NCBI GenBank assembly: GCA_027575765.1
Contig: JANBPT010000188.1
Location: 1 to 59,141, forward strand
Reading direction: 5' to 3'
Source: Tieghemiomyces parasiticus
Taxonomy: Eukaryota; Kickxellomycota; Dimargaritomycetes; Dimargaritales; Dimargaritaceae
DNA: 59,141 nucleotides
Of this stretch, positions 1 to 13,198 are shown piece after piece. Each line of letters starts with the position of its first letter. Position 1 is the first letter of the stretch. The notes beneath the pieces are model-generated. The model ran no database searches and had not been told where the DNA came from. It saw only the letters and a list, made by a program, of their open reading frames with translations. The translations under genes were made by a program, and so were the position numbers.

Positions 1-25
1 GCACACAAGGGGTCTCCTCACTTAC

Positions 26-513
26 CGACGCCGCAGAAATCCAGCATATCGGCGTCGTTCGTTAGGAACCACTCGTCGTGGTCTAAGTTGACGATCAAGT
101 TATTGGTCTTAGAGCCATGGGCCTTGGTATAGATTTTGAGGGTGTCAAAGTCTACGGTGCGGTAGGGCTTCATACCGCTGCCTGTAGCGATTTCTGTGAA
201 AAAGCAAGAAATCCAGGTGGAGGGTAGAGACGGTTCGGGTTAGTCGTCGGGAATGTCAGCAGTGCATGCTCAGCTAAACTCTAGTGGCGGGGCGTGTAGT
301 ACCGAGGCTTGGCGACTGTGGCCCTTGTTGGGTGACCTCAGGCATCTACCCGCACTTACCGTGCTGAATTCGGCGGCGTAGATCGCCAACCGTAGTATTG
401 CCAAAATCCACATCCTTGAGTAGCACATTCCTGTAGGTCCGGTACTCGAAGGACTTGATGAGTCGGATCGTCAGAACTCCGACGGGCTTGGCCGTTTCCG
501 AGGAGGAGGACAT
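26..513 (-). CDS. UPF0538 family protein (C2orf76 homologue), 3' end outside window
   Basis: Small conserved eukaryotic protein of unknown function. Exon 1 (513-360) begins MSSSSETAKPVGVLTIRLIK and continues through SFEYRTYRNV. A 166-nt intron (359-194) has GTAAGT and TTCACAG ends. Exon 2 (193-26) reads on in phase through MKPYRTVDFDTLKIYTKAHG and SKTNNLIVNLDHDEW, matching the family pattern in which a V-IRSFE-R start is followed by an LKI-AH-SKTN block. Exon 2 ends at another GTAAGT (25-20), so the C-terminal exon lies beyond the left edge. An in-frame upstream ATG at 555 would add 14 residues; I prefer 513 because family members begin close to the conserved strand. The family assignment rests on motif recall; biochemical role unknown. 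Confidence 0.82.
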
Positions 514-555
514 GTTGCGGGTCAATGTAGGAAAGGAGGATGCCGTCAAGTTCAA

Positions 556-1592
556 TGATCAACTTCAATAGTGGATGATAAAGTGCTACAGGGGGTCAGG
601 AATGGCACCCCTCCGTACGGGACGGCGTCCAACGTAAGTTAACAGACTCAGTACAAGGAGTGGCGTGCGGTCATCACCCGGGTGACCTCGATACACAAGT
701 GGGGTGCTCTTATTGACAATACCACAAAAACTCGCCCCTCGACGAGTTCATCACTGGAAAGGTTTGACTGGTGAGATTTTGAATTATTTGTTTATAGTGA
801 AAGGTAGGTGAGATGTACCTCAGGAAATTGCGATAGACAGGCATAAGCAGTACGCGAAGGTACCCAGTAGGCCAGCACCGCACCCAAATCCCAAGCTTGT
901 GTTGGGTCGTACCCGTAGGTGGCGACCCCCACACTCTCTACAGTATCCGGACGACTCCAGCCGTTCCTCAACAAGGGCAACCAGGGCCCCCGTCATTCAG
1001 ACGGAGTGCTTTTATAGGATCTGATCGATGTTAATGGAAATCGAAGGGGATGGAGTAGGTACGTTTATAAAGGTCGGACTACCGACCCGATGGGGCTTGT
1101 GGGATTGGATGGCAAAAAGGCCAATTCCGATGGAGAAAAAATAGCGGTGGATGTGTGCGGGCTTTGTGAAGAGATGTTGGGCGAATGGAACGTGGTCTAG
1201 CGCTCAACCCCGCTGGCTACAGTCCTACATGGTCAGTGACAGAGGCGGGTGTAGCCGCGGACGGGAGGGGCCTACTTGACGAGCTGGGATGTCAGCCGAG
1301 AGCCCTTGGCTCCACCCCCCCCCACTACCAAGCGGACATTAGTCGTCACTTCAGTGTGACCGAAGGGGAGGCTTGAGGCCCCGCTGGTCTACGCTACAAT
1401 TCCCCTGCCGACGTGCATTGCTAGGGTCCATAGTTTCATGCCCTCCATTTCCATTCCCGCTGCTCATCCTGTCCCTGTCCTCCATACGTCTGCTCTCATT
1501 CTTCCCCACCCCTTCCCCATCCTTTTCACCCACTTGCGCTCTTTCAGCACTCCGTCCATCCTCTCACTCCACGCTACCATCCTTCCCGGACC
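556..1592. other. Intergenic interval and pyrimidine-rich leader of the YIPF gene
   Basis: No reading frame here resembles a known protein. The last 150 bases before the ATG at 1593 are strongly C/T-rich, a feature shared by the leaders of most genes in this window. The remainder separates the divergent UPF0538 (-) and YIPF (+) genes and presumably carries both promoters. Confidence 0.5.
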
Positions 1593-2471
1593 ATGGCCAA
1601 TAACCGGGACTACAACGTCGTTTTGGAAGTCGACCCCGATGAGGGCGACATGGAATTCCAGGGCTTTGCCACCAATGCCAGCCAGACTACGCCATCGGGC
1701 CGCATGGGGACGGGTGGCGCCAAGGCCGGTGGCACCCAGAGCAGCACGTCCTTCTTCGGCTCCGCCTCGACGCTCTTCCCCGGTGCCGGCAGTGGCCCGC
1801 AACCCGGGGTGGAGGGTGCCGCCGGCCCGGCCACCTCACACGCCCTGTGGCATGTAGAATACTACGCCCACTTCTTTAACGTCGACACCACAGACGTCCT
1901 CGAACGCATGTGGCAGAGCGTCCTCCCGTCGCGCAATTTCCTTGACTTGGTCGGGGCCAACCCAGACCTATACGGGCCCTTCTGGATCGCCACAACGGTC
2001 ATCTTTGCCATGTTCGTTACGTCGTCCTTAGCCCAGTCTATCGTGGCCTTCCTTCACGGGGGTCAGCGCGTCTACGACTTTACCACGCTATCTTTCGCCG
2101 TGTTCACCGTCTACCCATACCTCGCCCTCATGTCGCTGGGCGTGTGGGGAGCCACCAAATACTTTGGCTGTCACCCCAGCCTCCTCGAAATCGTCAGCGT
2201 TTACGGGTATGCCTTCACAGTGTGGATCCCCATCGCCATCGCTTGCGTCGCGCCCAACGACCTCGTCCGCTGGATCCTGACTCTCGTGGCCTTCGGCAGC
2301 TCGGCCTTCTTTATCTGCCGCAACATCTTCCACATCATCGCCCGGTCAAACGCCACCGTGCACCGCGCCTTTATCCTCGTTGTCCTCGGAGCTCACGCCG
2401 CGCTGGCCCTCATCTTCAAAATCAAGTTCTTTTCGTACACTATCCTGCCCGCCGTGGAGCCCAAGGAGTAG
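1593..2471 (+). CDS. YIPF1/YIPF2-like Yip1-domain membrane protein (Golgi)
   Basis: 292-residue single-exon protein. Yip1-domain proteins are small multi-span proteins of ER and Golgi membranes that work with Rab/Ypt GTPases in vesicle traffic. The first 85 residues are soluble and rich in Gly, Ser and Thr. The conserved cytosolic block before the membrane part ends in NPDLYGPFWIATTVIFAMFV, the typical YIPF1/2 entry into the first span. Further hydrophobic segments follow (FTTLSFAVFTVYPYLALMSL, VYGYAFTVWIPIAIACV, WILTLVAFGSSAFFICRNIF, AFILVVLGAHAALALIF), giving five in all as expected. The ATG sits after a CT-rich leader. The gene converges on UTP18. Family call firm; the choice between YIPF1 and YIPF2 is not meaningful for a fungus. 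Confidence 0.85.
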   Translation: MANNRDYNVVLEVDPDEGDMEFQGFATNASQTTPSGRMGTGGAKAGGTQSSTSFFGSASTLFPGAGSGPQPGVEGAAGPATSHALWHVEYYAHFFNVDTTDVLERMWQSVLPSRNFLDLVGANPDLYGPFWIATTVIFAMFVTSSLAQSIVAFLHGGQRVYDFTTLSFAVFTVYPYLALMSLGVWGATKYFGCHPSLLEIVSVYGYAFTVWIPIAIACVAPNDLVRWILTLVAFGSSAFFICRNIFHIIARSNATVHRAFILVVLGAHAALALIFKIKFFSYTILPAVEPKE

Positions 2472-2832
2472 GGCGGGGGGAAGAGCATAACAGCGGATCG
2501 CTCTCTAGGTCACTTATTGGCGAAGTCGGCTGATTGGTGCTTGTCCACTTATGTTTTATGCTCTATTTTTGCAATCGGGTTGCCAGCGTTTTTTTTATTT
2601 TGAATGGCAAAGGTTGACGCCCATGGACCGCATAGCATCAGCATCGTTAAGGAAACCTTGATCAAACTACCCCCATGACTTTTGAAACTCTATACCGGGC
2701 CTTCACCCCGCGGTAGTAAGGGAGTCCGGATTTTTTTTTGCTGAATGAAGCGGCCTTGTTTAATGAAGGGTTAGTAGTTTCCCGAACCAATGGGATCCGA
2801 ATTCCAGCTCGACCGTTGGTCACCCATACTTT
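2472..2832. other. Convergent 3' intergenic region (YIPF / UTP18)
   Basis: Short spacer between two stop codons with T-rich tracts (for example a run near 2590 and T9 near 2730) that suit 3' UTR and polyadenylation sequence for both genes. No further gene seen. Confidence 0.5.
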
Positions 2833-4684
2833 TTAGTACCCAGGCATCACGTCGCACAAAACATAGCCCGTTTGTGAGTAATGGACCATGTACCGGCTGT
2901 CATGGGAGAAGGCCGAGCTAACAACCTGGCGGTGCCCCGACGCCTTATGAGGCCAGCCGCAGACGACGGCCCGGGCCGGCACGTTAATCAGCCGAAGACT
3001 GTTCTCCGTCAGGTTGCTGTTGGCAGCCAAAAACTTGGCGTCGTGGTTGAACCGGAGGTCGCTAATGGCGGTCGTGATGTTATCCATGGTGTAGACCGGT
3101 TTCGGGTTGGCTACCTTCATGGTGTCGGCAAAATTGTAGACGTTAACGATTCCGCTGCGGGACCCAATGGCGCAGTATTGACCGTCGGCGGACACGGCGA
3201 GCTTAGTGGCCTGGAACCCGCCTTCGTCCTTAAACGTGTGTGTGCACCGGTACATTCGGACGTCCCATACGTAAGCCTTGCCCGAAGCGTCGAGGGTCAG
3301 GAGGTGCTGGCCGTCGGGGCTCCACTGAAGGTCAACAGCGCGCTGGTTCAGTGTCAGGGTTTTGGTCAGCATCCGCGACGGCGCATGCAGGATACCGACC
3401 CGAGTGTGACGACCACGGACGGCTAGGCGTTCGCCCGAGGCCGTGAGCCGGGGCAGTTCCAAAGAGCCGTCCAGGGCCCGATAACCTGGCGACGTGCATT
3501 TAGTGGCTCGGGCGGTCGCAATATCGTAGTGGTAGAACCACGGCTCATTGTTGTGGAAGGCAAGTATTTCCGAGCCCGACGGGGTGAACACAGCGGCCTC
3601 GGTGTAAAGGCCTGGGAGTTTGATTTTTTGGATCTCGGTATTGCGCGTCCCGTCTACATCGAACAGATGGATAGTGGGCATGCGGTAGGCGGCCATGAGG
3701 ATGTGGGCCGACGGGTGGAACTGGAGCTCGATAAAATCCCGATCCTTGCGTGGCAGGCGCCCTACCTGGCTAACCCTGATCGGTTTGTAGTTCTTGGGGT
3801 CCACTTGTACCCCGGCGCGCTCGGACTTGAGTAGATTCTGGGCAGTCCGGAACAGGTCCTCTGGGGAGCCCTCGGCGGGTCCGTCGGCATCGCGGCCTGT
3901 AACCGGCACCGTGACCTGGGCCCAGGCGGGGGTCGGGCAGGCCGCCTCAAATTCATTACGGAGGCGGCGCTGGAGCTCGGCGCCTTCCACTCTGTATTCC
4001 TTAGGCGCCATTTTGACCTTGGCCCTGAGCGCCCCCCGCAGGTTCACCACATCCTGCTCCTCATCTTCGTCTACCCAGGCGCTGCGCTTCGCCGGCCTGT
4101 CGGTCTCTTCATCAGCCTCGGGCGATTGACGCTGGTTGGTGTCTTCGTCGTCGCCATACTCGGACTCGCTGGAGGTATCGGAAAGCTCGCTTTCCTGTTC
4201 GTCGGCCTTCTCGGCCAGGGTTTCATCCGCCGCCCCGGCCGTATCGATCGTGAAGTCGAGTCCACCGAAATCATCATCAACATTGTTGGCCTCCTCCTGG
4301 TCGCTGCCTTCATCCGAATCATCAGACTGTGCAGGTAACAGGGCGTCGGTAGAGAATATTATGGAAGGATGTCAAGGATTATGTCAGGTTAGTTGAGATC
4401 TGGGACGATCGAATAGGTGGGTAGCCGGTTAGATTTGATCATGTGGCCAGCAGTAAGCGCTCATAAGCAAGACTTACCTGGCCAAAGACCCGGGTTTTTT
4501 TATTACCCTTTGGTAGCGGGGCGCCGGACAGGGAGTCTCGGTCCTTGCGCTTACTATTGAGAGTAGCGTTGGTGGCCACGGCGGCCGCGGCCCAGGACCC
4601 GTTGCCCAGCACCATGGCCTCCAGCTCCTGGTCCATCTCGGCAGCCTTGGCCCGGGCCGCCCGACGTTTTTCTTGACGCAACAT
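2833..4684 (-). CDS. UTP18: U3 snoRNA-associated protein 18 (WD40), SSU processome
   Basis: Predicted 566-residue WD40 protein of the small-subunit processome, acting in the nucleolus in 18S pre-rRNA maturation. Exon 1 (4684-4478) encodes 69 residues starting MLRQEKRRAARAKAAEMDQE; a 151-nt intron (4477-4327, GTAAGT...GCACAG) is phase 0; exon 2 (4326-2833) holds an acidic stretch, the conserved AWVDEDEEQDVVNLRGALR block and then the beta-propeller. The UTP18-typical QFHPSAHILMAAYRMPTIHL and LQWSPDGQHLLTLDASGKAY blades are clear. Length is close to the roughly 590 residues of the yeast protein. The open frame runs upstream of the first internal start-like codon, and the spliced exon 1 supplies the only good ATG. 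Divergent from RVB1. Confidence 0.9.
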
Positions 4685-7182
<2,498 letters not shown>

Positions 7183-7426
7183 GAGTATCCGTGAAGAATG
7201 GTTAGTTGGCCGGACGTGTAAAGCAGTGACTGCCACTGTCGGTAGTTGGGTGTATGTGACAGCAACTTAGCAGTACCCAGACATAACCCTCATCCAAGCC
7301 ACTGTTCCCCATTCTCAAATTAGTAAAGCCCTGTCAGTTATTTGTATTTTATCCGACACTTTATTACGTTTTATTTTAATTACCATCGCCCGAGAGCTGA
7401 CTCGTTCGTCTTCAATATATAGTTAC
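7183..7426. other. Convergent 3' spacer (RVB1 / U2AF35)
   Basis: About 240 bases between stop codons, becoming AT-rich near 7340-7380 with TATTTTA and TTTTATTTTAATT tracts, consistent with 3' ends for both genes. No gene seen. Confidence 0.45.
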
Positions 7427-8237
7427 TCAGGCCATGGTGGGCGTTGCCTCCGCCGCCGTGGGGGTGTCTTTTCCGCGTTCCGAACTCATATCCCTGTCGG
7501 GCGACTGGGCCCTTGACTCGCGGTGGCTGCGCGGCGTGCGCTGGCGCTCGTCGAGGTATGCGTCTTGGGCGCGCAACAGGTCCCGTTTGAGGGCCGACGT
7601 CGGGTGGACCAGATGCATAAAATTGCAATTACCACCCCGGCGGCACGCGCCCTTCTCGTGTTGACGGCACACGGCCTCCTCGAAATTGGTTACAGGCGAC
7701 AGTTCCGCGTACACTGGCCGGCCGTCGTAGTACCGGTTGTTTAGCGCCTCCACAGCCTTCAGCGCGTCCTCGGACCGGCGGAACTGGATGTAAACATTGC
7801 CTGCCAAATGTTCGCTCTCGTTCTCGCAGATCCGGATCCGCTTGATTTCGCCGTATTGAAGGGAAAGCTCTGTGAATAGGTTCTCGTACAAGGTATCGAG
7901 GACGCGCTGTGAGTGGTGGGACCCAGGCTGGTAGAAGTTGGGGAGGAGGACCACCGGCGCGTAGGTCGGGTGGACGTGCTTGCGTGCGCAGGAGTCGACG
8001 TGAAGACAGGCACCAATTTTGTGGTAGAATGTGCAGTAGATCCTAGGGGAGAGTGTAAAGAATAATATATTGTAGGAGAGAGCGTCGTTAGTAGCAGTGG
8101 CGATTCCCTTGGAGGCAGTAGCGGCGACCAGGCTAGGCCTACGGGCCATCAGCTGTCGTCTCCAAGCTAAAGTACTAATAGTACAACACTTACGGGTCTC
8201 CTTCGGTACCGTAAATCGAGGCCATGTAATGTGCCAT
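7427..8237 (-). CDS. U2AF1: U2AF small subunit (U2AF35 / S. pombe U2AF23 type)
   Basis: 219-residue splicing factor that reads the AG of the 3' splice site while paired with U2AF65. Exon 1 (8237-8194) encodes MAHYMASIYGTEGDP with the last codon split; a 151-nt intron (8193-8043, GTAAGT...CCCTAG) leads to exon 2 (8042-7427). First CCCH finger: C18, C27, C33, H37. UHM/RRM about 60-130, with LAGNVYIQFRR, an RYY at the RXF position (118-120) and AELSPVTNF. Second finger: C140, C148, C154, H158. The N-terminal 37 residues align with the human protein without gaps, yet Arg28, Gly30 and Ser34 of human are Leu, Val and Ala here, and the UHM Trp is Tyr119. The tail is Ser/Arg/Glu-containing but not a long RS domain. 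Divergent from TFIP11. Confidence 0.95.
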
Positions 8238-8655
8238 CGTAACGCTTTCTTTGTGGGTGGTGGATTGGAGCGATAATTGGCTGAGGGGGATCAGTCTACA
8301 GGGCCTAACGGAAGAATGCGAAGTAGCGAGTAGAAAAGCAAGGGATAGCCAGTGTGGGGCGAAATGGAATAGAGAAGTCCAGGTAAAGTAAGGGATTTGA
8401 AGGGGAAAAAAATAGTATACTACACGTTTCAGGGCGGGGACAGCGGCTTGGGAGTGAGGCGATGAGGGCCTTCCCGTCGCGTGCCCATGGACCCAGTTCG
8501 TGGGTTTTCAGAGCACTTTGGCGCAGACAGCCAAGTGTGGCTGCACTATTCGTCCCATGCCAAGTCGTTCACCGGACTATTCCGCATTTCAACTTCGCGT
8601 CTCTCTACTGAATTCGCCGGTTACCCTGTGTTCCCGCCTCCTAGTCCTTATCAAC
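8238..8655. promoter_or_regulatory. Divergent promoter region, U2AF35 (-) and TFIP11 (+)
   Basis: 418 bases between the two start codons, separating two splicing genes. An open frame continues upstream of the TFIP11 ATG to about 8500 but has only weak N-terminal candidates. There is no clear TATA box. Purine-rich on the U2AF35 side, pyrimidine-rich just before TFIP11. Confidence 0.4.
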
Positions 8656-11362
8656 ATGCCCGGCTCAAGGGACTCAGATTCGTCGTCGTCAGCTAGCTCC
8701 TCGTCAGAGAGGGAGGATGAATTCGCGGCCTTCGATGCGCGACCTGCCCTCGGCTTGGGGGCTGGGCGGCCACCCATGGCCCTGGATGAATTCCTTCCCA
8801 CCAGTTTTAGCTCCAGTAGGTCACGGCCGTCCACTCCGAGCGCGACCCCAGGCCTCGGTGCCGCTACTCCCCTTACCCCGGCCCACACATCGTCACATAA
8901 GGCCCCGGCCCGTGTCCACCGGGACTTTGGTAAATTCAGCCAGCAAAACCGCGGGATCGCCATAAAAATGATGGAGAAGATGGGCTACAAGATGGGTGAG
9001 GGCCTTGGTTCCCGCGGTCAGGGGATCGTTAATCCTATTGAAGTCAAGGCCCGACCAGAGAAGATGGGGTTGGCCTACAAAGGCCGTAGCGAGCGGACCG
9101 CGCAGTCGATCCAGGATGAGCATAAACGGAAACGGGCCGAACGGCGAGCCGCGGCCGGTCGGGATGGCGACGAGACGGGCAGCGATTCGTCCACCTCGAG
9201 TACCAGCGTCCGCCCAAAGGCGAGTTCCGGTACGAAGCCAGCTCGGCGGAAACCGAAAGTGGTATTCCAGTCGGTTGACGAGGTGATCCAGCGAGTCGAA
9301 GCTAGGCTCCAAGGGCGGTCGGTTACATCGGAACCCGCCGCGGCCCCGGCCCTTGCAAAACCGGCCACAATCCTGGACATGACTGGTCCGGAGGTACGCG
9401 AACGCGACCTCGGCAGCCTGACGAGCTCAACGCCAAGGGCGGCCGGTCCGGATATCGGCATTACGGGCCCCAGCGTCGAGGAGGATATCCGCCTCATCAT
9501 TGATCTCTGCCTCGCCGATATGTCCTCCCAGGACCAGGAGCGACGGATCCAGCAGCACCGACTCAAGGCGCTAGCCCAAGAACGCACGGGCATCGAAGAT
9601 AGTCTCATCACGACCGAGACGGAGATTGATGCCCTTGAAACCATGGTCCAGGCCACCACCAGCTGTGAGGCTCTAGCGCGGCAGGTCACCCAGGTGCCCC
9701 CGGAAGAGCGCCAAGAGATGTTTGAGAAGTTGGTAGACGCCGTGGTCGACCTGCACGACCGCTACGCCAGCCGGTGGCGCGATTTTGACCTCGAAGGGTT
9801 CGTCACAGGAGTGCTGGCCGGACCGTTGGCGACCGTGCTGGCCGACTGGTCGCCCCTAGCGGAGCCCCAATTCCTGCAATCGGCCCTGCGGCGGATCCGA
9901 ATGGCCATGACAACCCACGACTACCTGTACCCGCCCAATACCGCGGACCCTGCCTCCGCCGCGTCGGGTGGCGATGGTCCGCCCGCCGAGTGGCGTCATC
10001 GCTTAGGTACCCTTAGCGATCACCAGTTCCCGTCGCCAGGGTGGTCCGCCGATGAAGCCCAACAGCGGCTGCTCATCCTGGACTCCCTCCGCAAGAAAGA
10101 TACTCGCATGACGCCCTACGAGGCACTCATGTATCAGTCGTGGTTGCCCCGCGTGCGCAGCGCTCTGGTCAACGACTGGCCCATCGACCGTACGGGCCAG
10201 CCGACTTCGTCGCCCGCGACGGTCAAGGCGGCCAATGAAAGCGCTCTCCAACTGGTAGAAACCTGGCGACCCCCGCTCATCCCACAATATCTGTTCCACC
10301 ACTTGGTCGACCACGCCGTATTGCCCAAATTGGCCAATGCTGTCGACGCCTACGCTCCTGACCGCGGCACAGGCCACATTCACCAGTGGTTACATCCGTG
10401 GCTGCCTCTACTGGGTAAGTGACTCGTGGCACGGACCAGTGCGGCATGTCACTTTGCCCCGGTGTTCCTTCTACACTACAAACCATAATGGTGGCCATGA
10501 TTCCTCCCCGGCTCCTCCTGTAACAACTAACCGATTCCCGTGCCCTTTTTTTGGAGGGGCTCCTCTTGTCCCGTTACCCTATTGACTCCAGGAGCCAAGG
10601 CTGAGCCGTTGCTTACCTCGGTACGACACAAGTTGGGCACTTATCTCAAGGCCTGGCATCCCTCCCAAGGCTATGCCCTACAGAGTATTAGCCCATGGCA
10701 ATACGTAAGTCTCACCCGCAGCGTGCCGTCCGAACGGGCCCTACCTGCCCGTAGCATAGTACTGTAACCAAACCACCAGAGGTTTAACCGTACCTACTTT
10801 TATATGGCATTATTACCCACCCACCCTCACTGCCGAGATGTACAGGTTCTCTCCGAGTCCGATTGGACCAAGCTCTTTAAGCGCCATATCCTGCCTAAGC
10901 TGCGGATGGCATTGCGGACGGAGTTCAGCGTCAATCCGCAAGACCAGAAAATGGGTAGGTGGTTTACCGTCGGTGACATTCAAGAGGGAGGGAACGGTCT
11001 TACGCCAACCAGCCCCCCCCAACGCAAATCTGCTCCCCTCCTCACCTTCTCCTAACGCTCATACATGCGACTGCACAACGCTACACACTCACCCATCTTC
11101 AATGACAGATACCTTACAATGGATCATGGCCTGGCACGACGTGGCACCCCTCGCGGCATTGGCCGACCTGTTCGTTACCGAATTCTTTCCGCCCTGGCAT
11201 CATGTTCTCCATCTGTGGCTAGCTCAGGCACCAGATTTTGAACAAATCACCCAGTGGTACATGTGGTGGAAGTCCGTGTTTCCAGAAAACCTGCGCGACC
11301 ACCCCGCCGTGGCCACCGAGTTCCATAAAGCGGTGGAGACGATCCACCGGGCGAGCGGCTGA
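8656..11362 (+). CDS. TFIP11: TFIP11/Ntr1 G-patch splicing factor
   Basis: Predicted 744-residue protein, related to the G-patch partner of the DEAH helicase Prp43/DHX15 that takes apart the intron-lariat spliceosome. Four exons: 8656-10414, 10592-10704, 10846-10954, 11109-11362, with introns of 177, 141 and 154 nt (donors GTAAGT, GTAAGT, GTAGGT; all CAG acceptors), each phase checked. A Ser/Asp-rich start is followed by the G-patch (about 101-150: IAIKMMEKMGYKMGEGLGSR, then GQGIVNPIEVK), a charged linker, and the GCFC-type helical region. The C-terminal exons read through LKAWHPSQGYALQSISPWQY and ITQWYMWWKSVFPENL, the conserved TFIP11 tail. The ATG at 8656 follows a CT-rich leader and gives an acidic start as in the family; an upstream in-frame extension is unlikely. 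Confidence 0.93.
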
Positions 11363-12853
11363 GGTGTTTTGGGATGCCCAGGGGGGGGGGCTGAATGCTC
11401 CACGAGTTTCACATGATGTTAGATTTGTTCGACCATCATATACGTAGAAGTGTGTATCGGACCCATTTGAAGATTAAGGACAGTAAAAATCGAAATGTTA
11501 AGTTGTGGCGTGGATATGATCGACTCCTCCCTTTTTTTCTTAGGCGTCCGAATCTTGAGATCGTGTGTGGTTCTGTCGTGTGGACCACTGTCTTTACCTA
11601 ATACTTGAGGGACTCGATCAAAAATCTCCAACAGCTTGTCGATTCTTTATCACTTTGTTGGTGATGTCAACGGTGGCGTAGAAGATCAATCAGTAAGCAT
11701 GGGCCTAATGATATCTACGATCCCAAGGAGGTAACTGAGGGCTCAGTTAAGTCAGCAAAGACCGAGCGGTATTGAAGTACGATACCTTGGTAAAGCGGCC
11801 AGTAGCGGTTGAAAATGTGAGAACAGTGTGCACTGGTGGGTGAACAACGCTAGGTATGGAGTACCACGAGGTTTTGCTTTCACATAATAGACTTTGTGAC
11901 CAACAGGGCACAGCCGACTAAACCAATTAGAAAGAGAATTGGCGTCTGAAGGGTCGCGCGTACTATTGAGATACAATAGCTTGAGAGGTTGGAGATGATT
12001 GGTTATTGGATGATGACAAGGTAAAAATTCACAGGTCATTGTTATGTTCAATATTATTGACCGAGTTTCGCTCTAAAGGAAAGTCGTATCCTAATTTACA
12101 CAAATCACTAACCAACGGGGACTGTGTATATGTTTAATGGTAACCTGGATTTTTCACTTGATCCCCAATTGTGCAATCACTGGCTTGGCTGCTACTGGAC
12201 AGATTCGACAGCAATTGCATCCGGATATCTAAACTCACTTATGTGGCCAATAATCGAGCCACAGCCAGTTTAACGTGTCGATTCCTAGTCGGACGAAATG
12301 GACTATCCATAACCCCACTCTTTGTCCACTTTCAACTTTTACCAACTGGTGCAGCATAGTCTTCGTGCATATGACACGCAATATTCAACTTTTTTATCTG
12401 AAGTAAAATTAAGACTTGGCCAAATATCAAAACTTGCCACGCAATGGCCAACTACGCAGGGGTCATCCCGTCAGTGGGTTGTCAAACAAATCATTTTATC
12501 CCGCTTTGGCTGTTTTATCTCCGTCAATTGAAGATCTTTTGTTCCCGGTTGGTAGGGACAGTGATGTGTGCCATTTCGGAGCCGTTTTCTGACATCCACT
12601 ATGTTTCCATGTTCGTGTGGATCCACCAGGCGAATAAAGCAGTCATGATGGAGAGAAATATTCACTGTCGCACAAACTCACCGCCGTATAGGTGTATATT
12701 TTTAAAAGACCGAGTTAACGATAACAAAAAGTAGTATCACTCCAACAGTCTCATTTGATTGCCACGGCCTCGCTTAGAATTCGCAGCATCACTTCCCCTC
12801 CCCTTCCTTGCACACCCAATCCACCTCCACCACTCCACCCACTCCCCGTAAGC
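11363..12853. other. Gene-poor interval without recognisable gene
   Basis: About 1.5 kb of near-neutral composition. Open frames here are short, lack host-like codon choice and resemble nothing I know. The last 100 bases before 12854 are C/T-rich, like leaders of real genes here. Confidence 0.4.
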
Positions 12854-13183
12854 ATGCAGCCCTCCACCGCTTTCCTAACCGTTGCTCCTGTGGCCCTCTC
12901 CACCCCGGCTCTAGTCTCCACACCTTCCGGCAGCGGTGGTAATCAGCCCGATTGCACCACTTGAATTGGTACAAAGATCTTGACCAAGAAGAACCCCGAC
13001 GGTTCTCATGACCTCCGCCAGGCTGTCAAGGACAAGATCACCGACACCGCCAAGACTGGGGTCAAGTCCACCCACGACAGCCTGGAGGCCATGGTCACCA
13101 ACTCCAACTACCCGCCGATCCAGCAGCACCTTGTCAGCCAGATAGCCTCCCAGATCCACGGTGCCCACGGCCACAACTGGTAG
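12854..13183 (+). pseudogene. Small protein gene interrupted by one in-frame TGA
   Basis: A single reading frame runs from ATG 12854 to TAG 13183 but contains a TGA at 12962-12964, after 36 codons. The N-terminal part (MQPSTAFLTVAPVALSTPAL...) could be a weak signal peptide. The part after the TGA (about 72 codons, including LRQAVKDKITDTAKTGVKST) uses strongly C-ending host-like codons and looks amphipathic-helical, so both halves appear to have been coding. I find no GT-AG intron that removes the stop and keeps the frame; a 38-nt candidate shifts it. Options are a nonsense mutation, a base-call error, read-through or recoding. No family recognised. Confidence 0.45.
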
Positions 13184-13198
13184 TGAGGAGTCCCCCCA

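Noticed and set aside
8481..8696. Frame overlapping the start of TFIP11
   Set aside because: Out of frame with the G-patch gene, unrelated to any protein I know, and covers the likely leader.
12925..12976. 38-nt GT-AG intron that would remove the TGA at 12962
   Set aside because: Splicing GTAATC to ACAAAG shifts the frame and brings a new stop; it is also far shorter than every supported intron.
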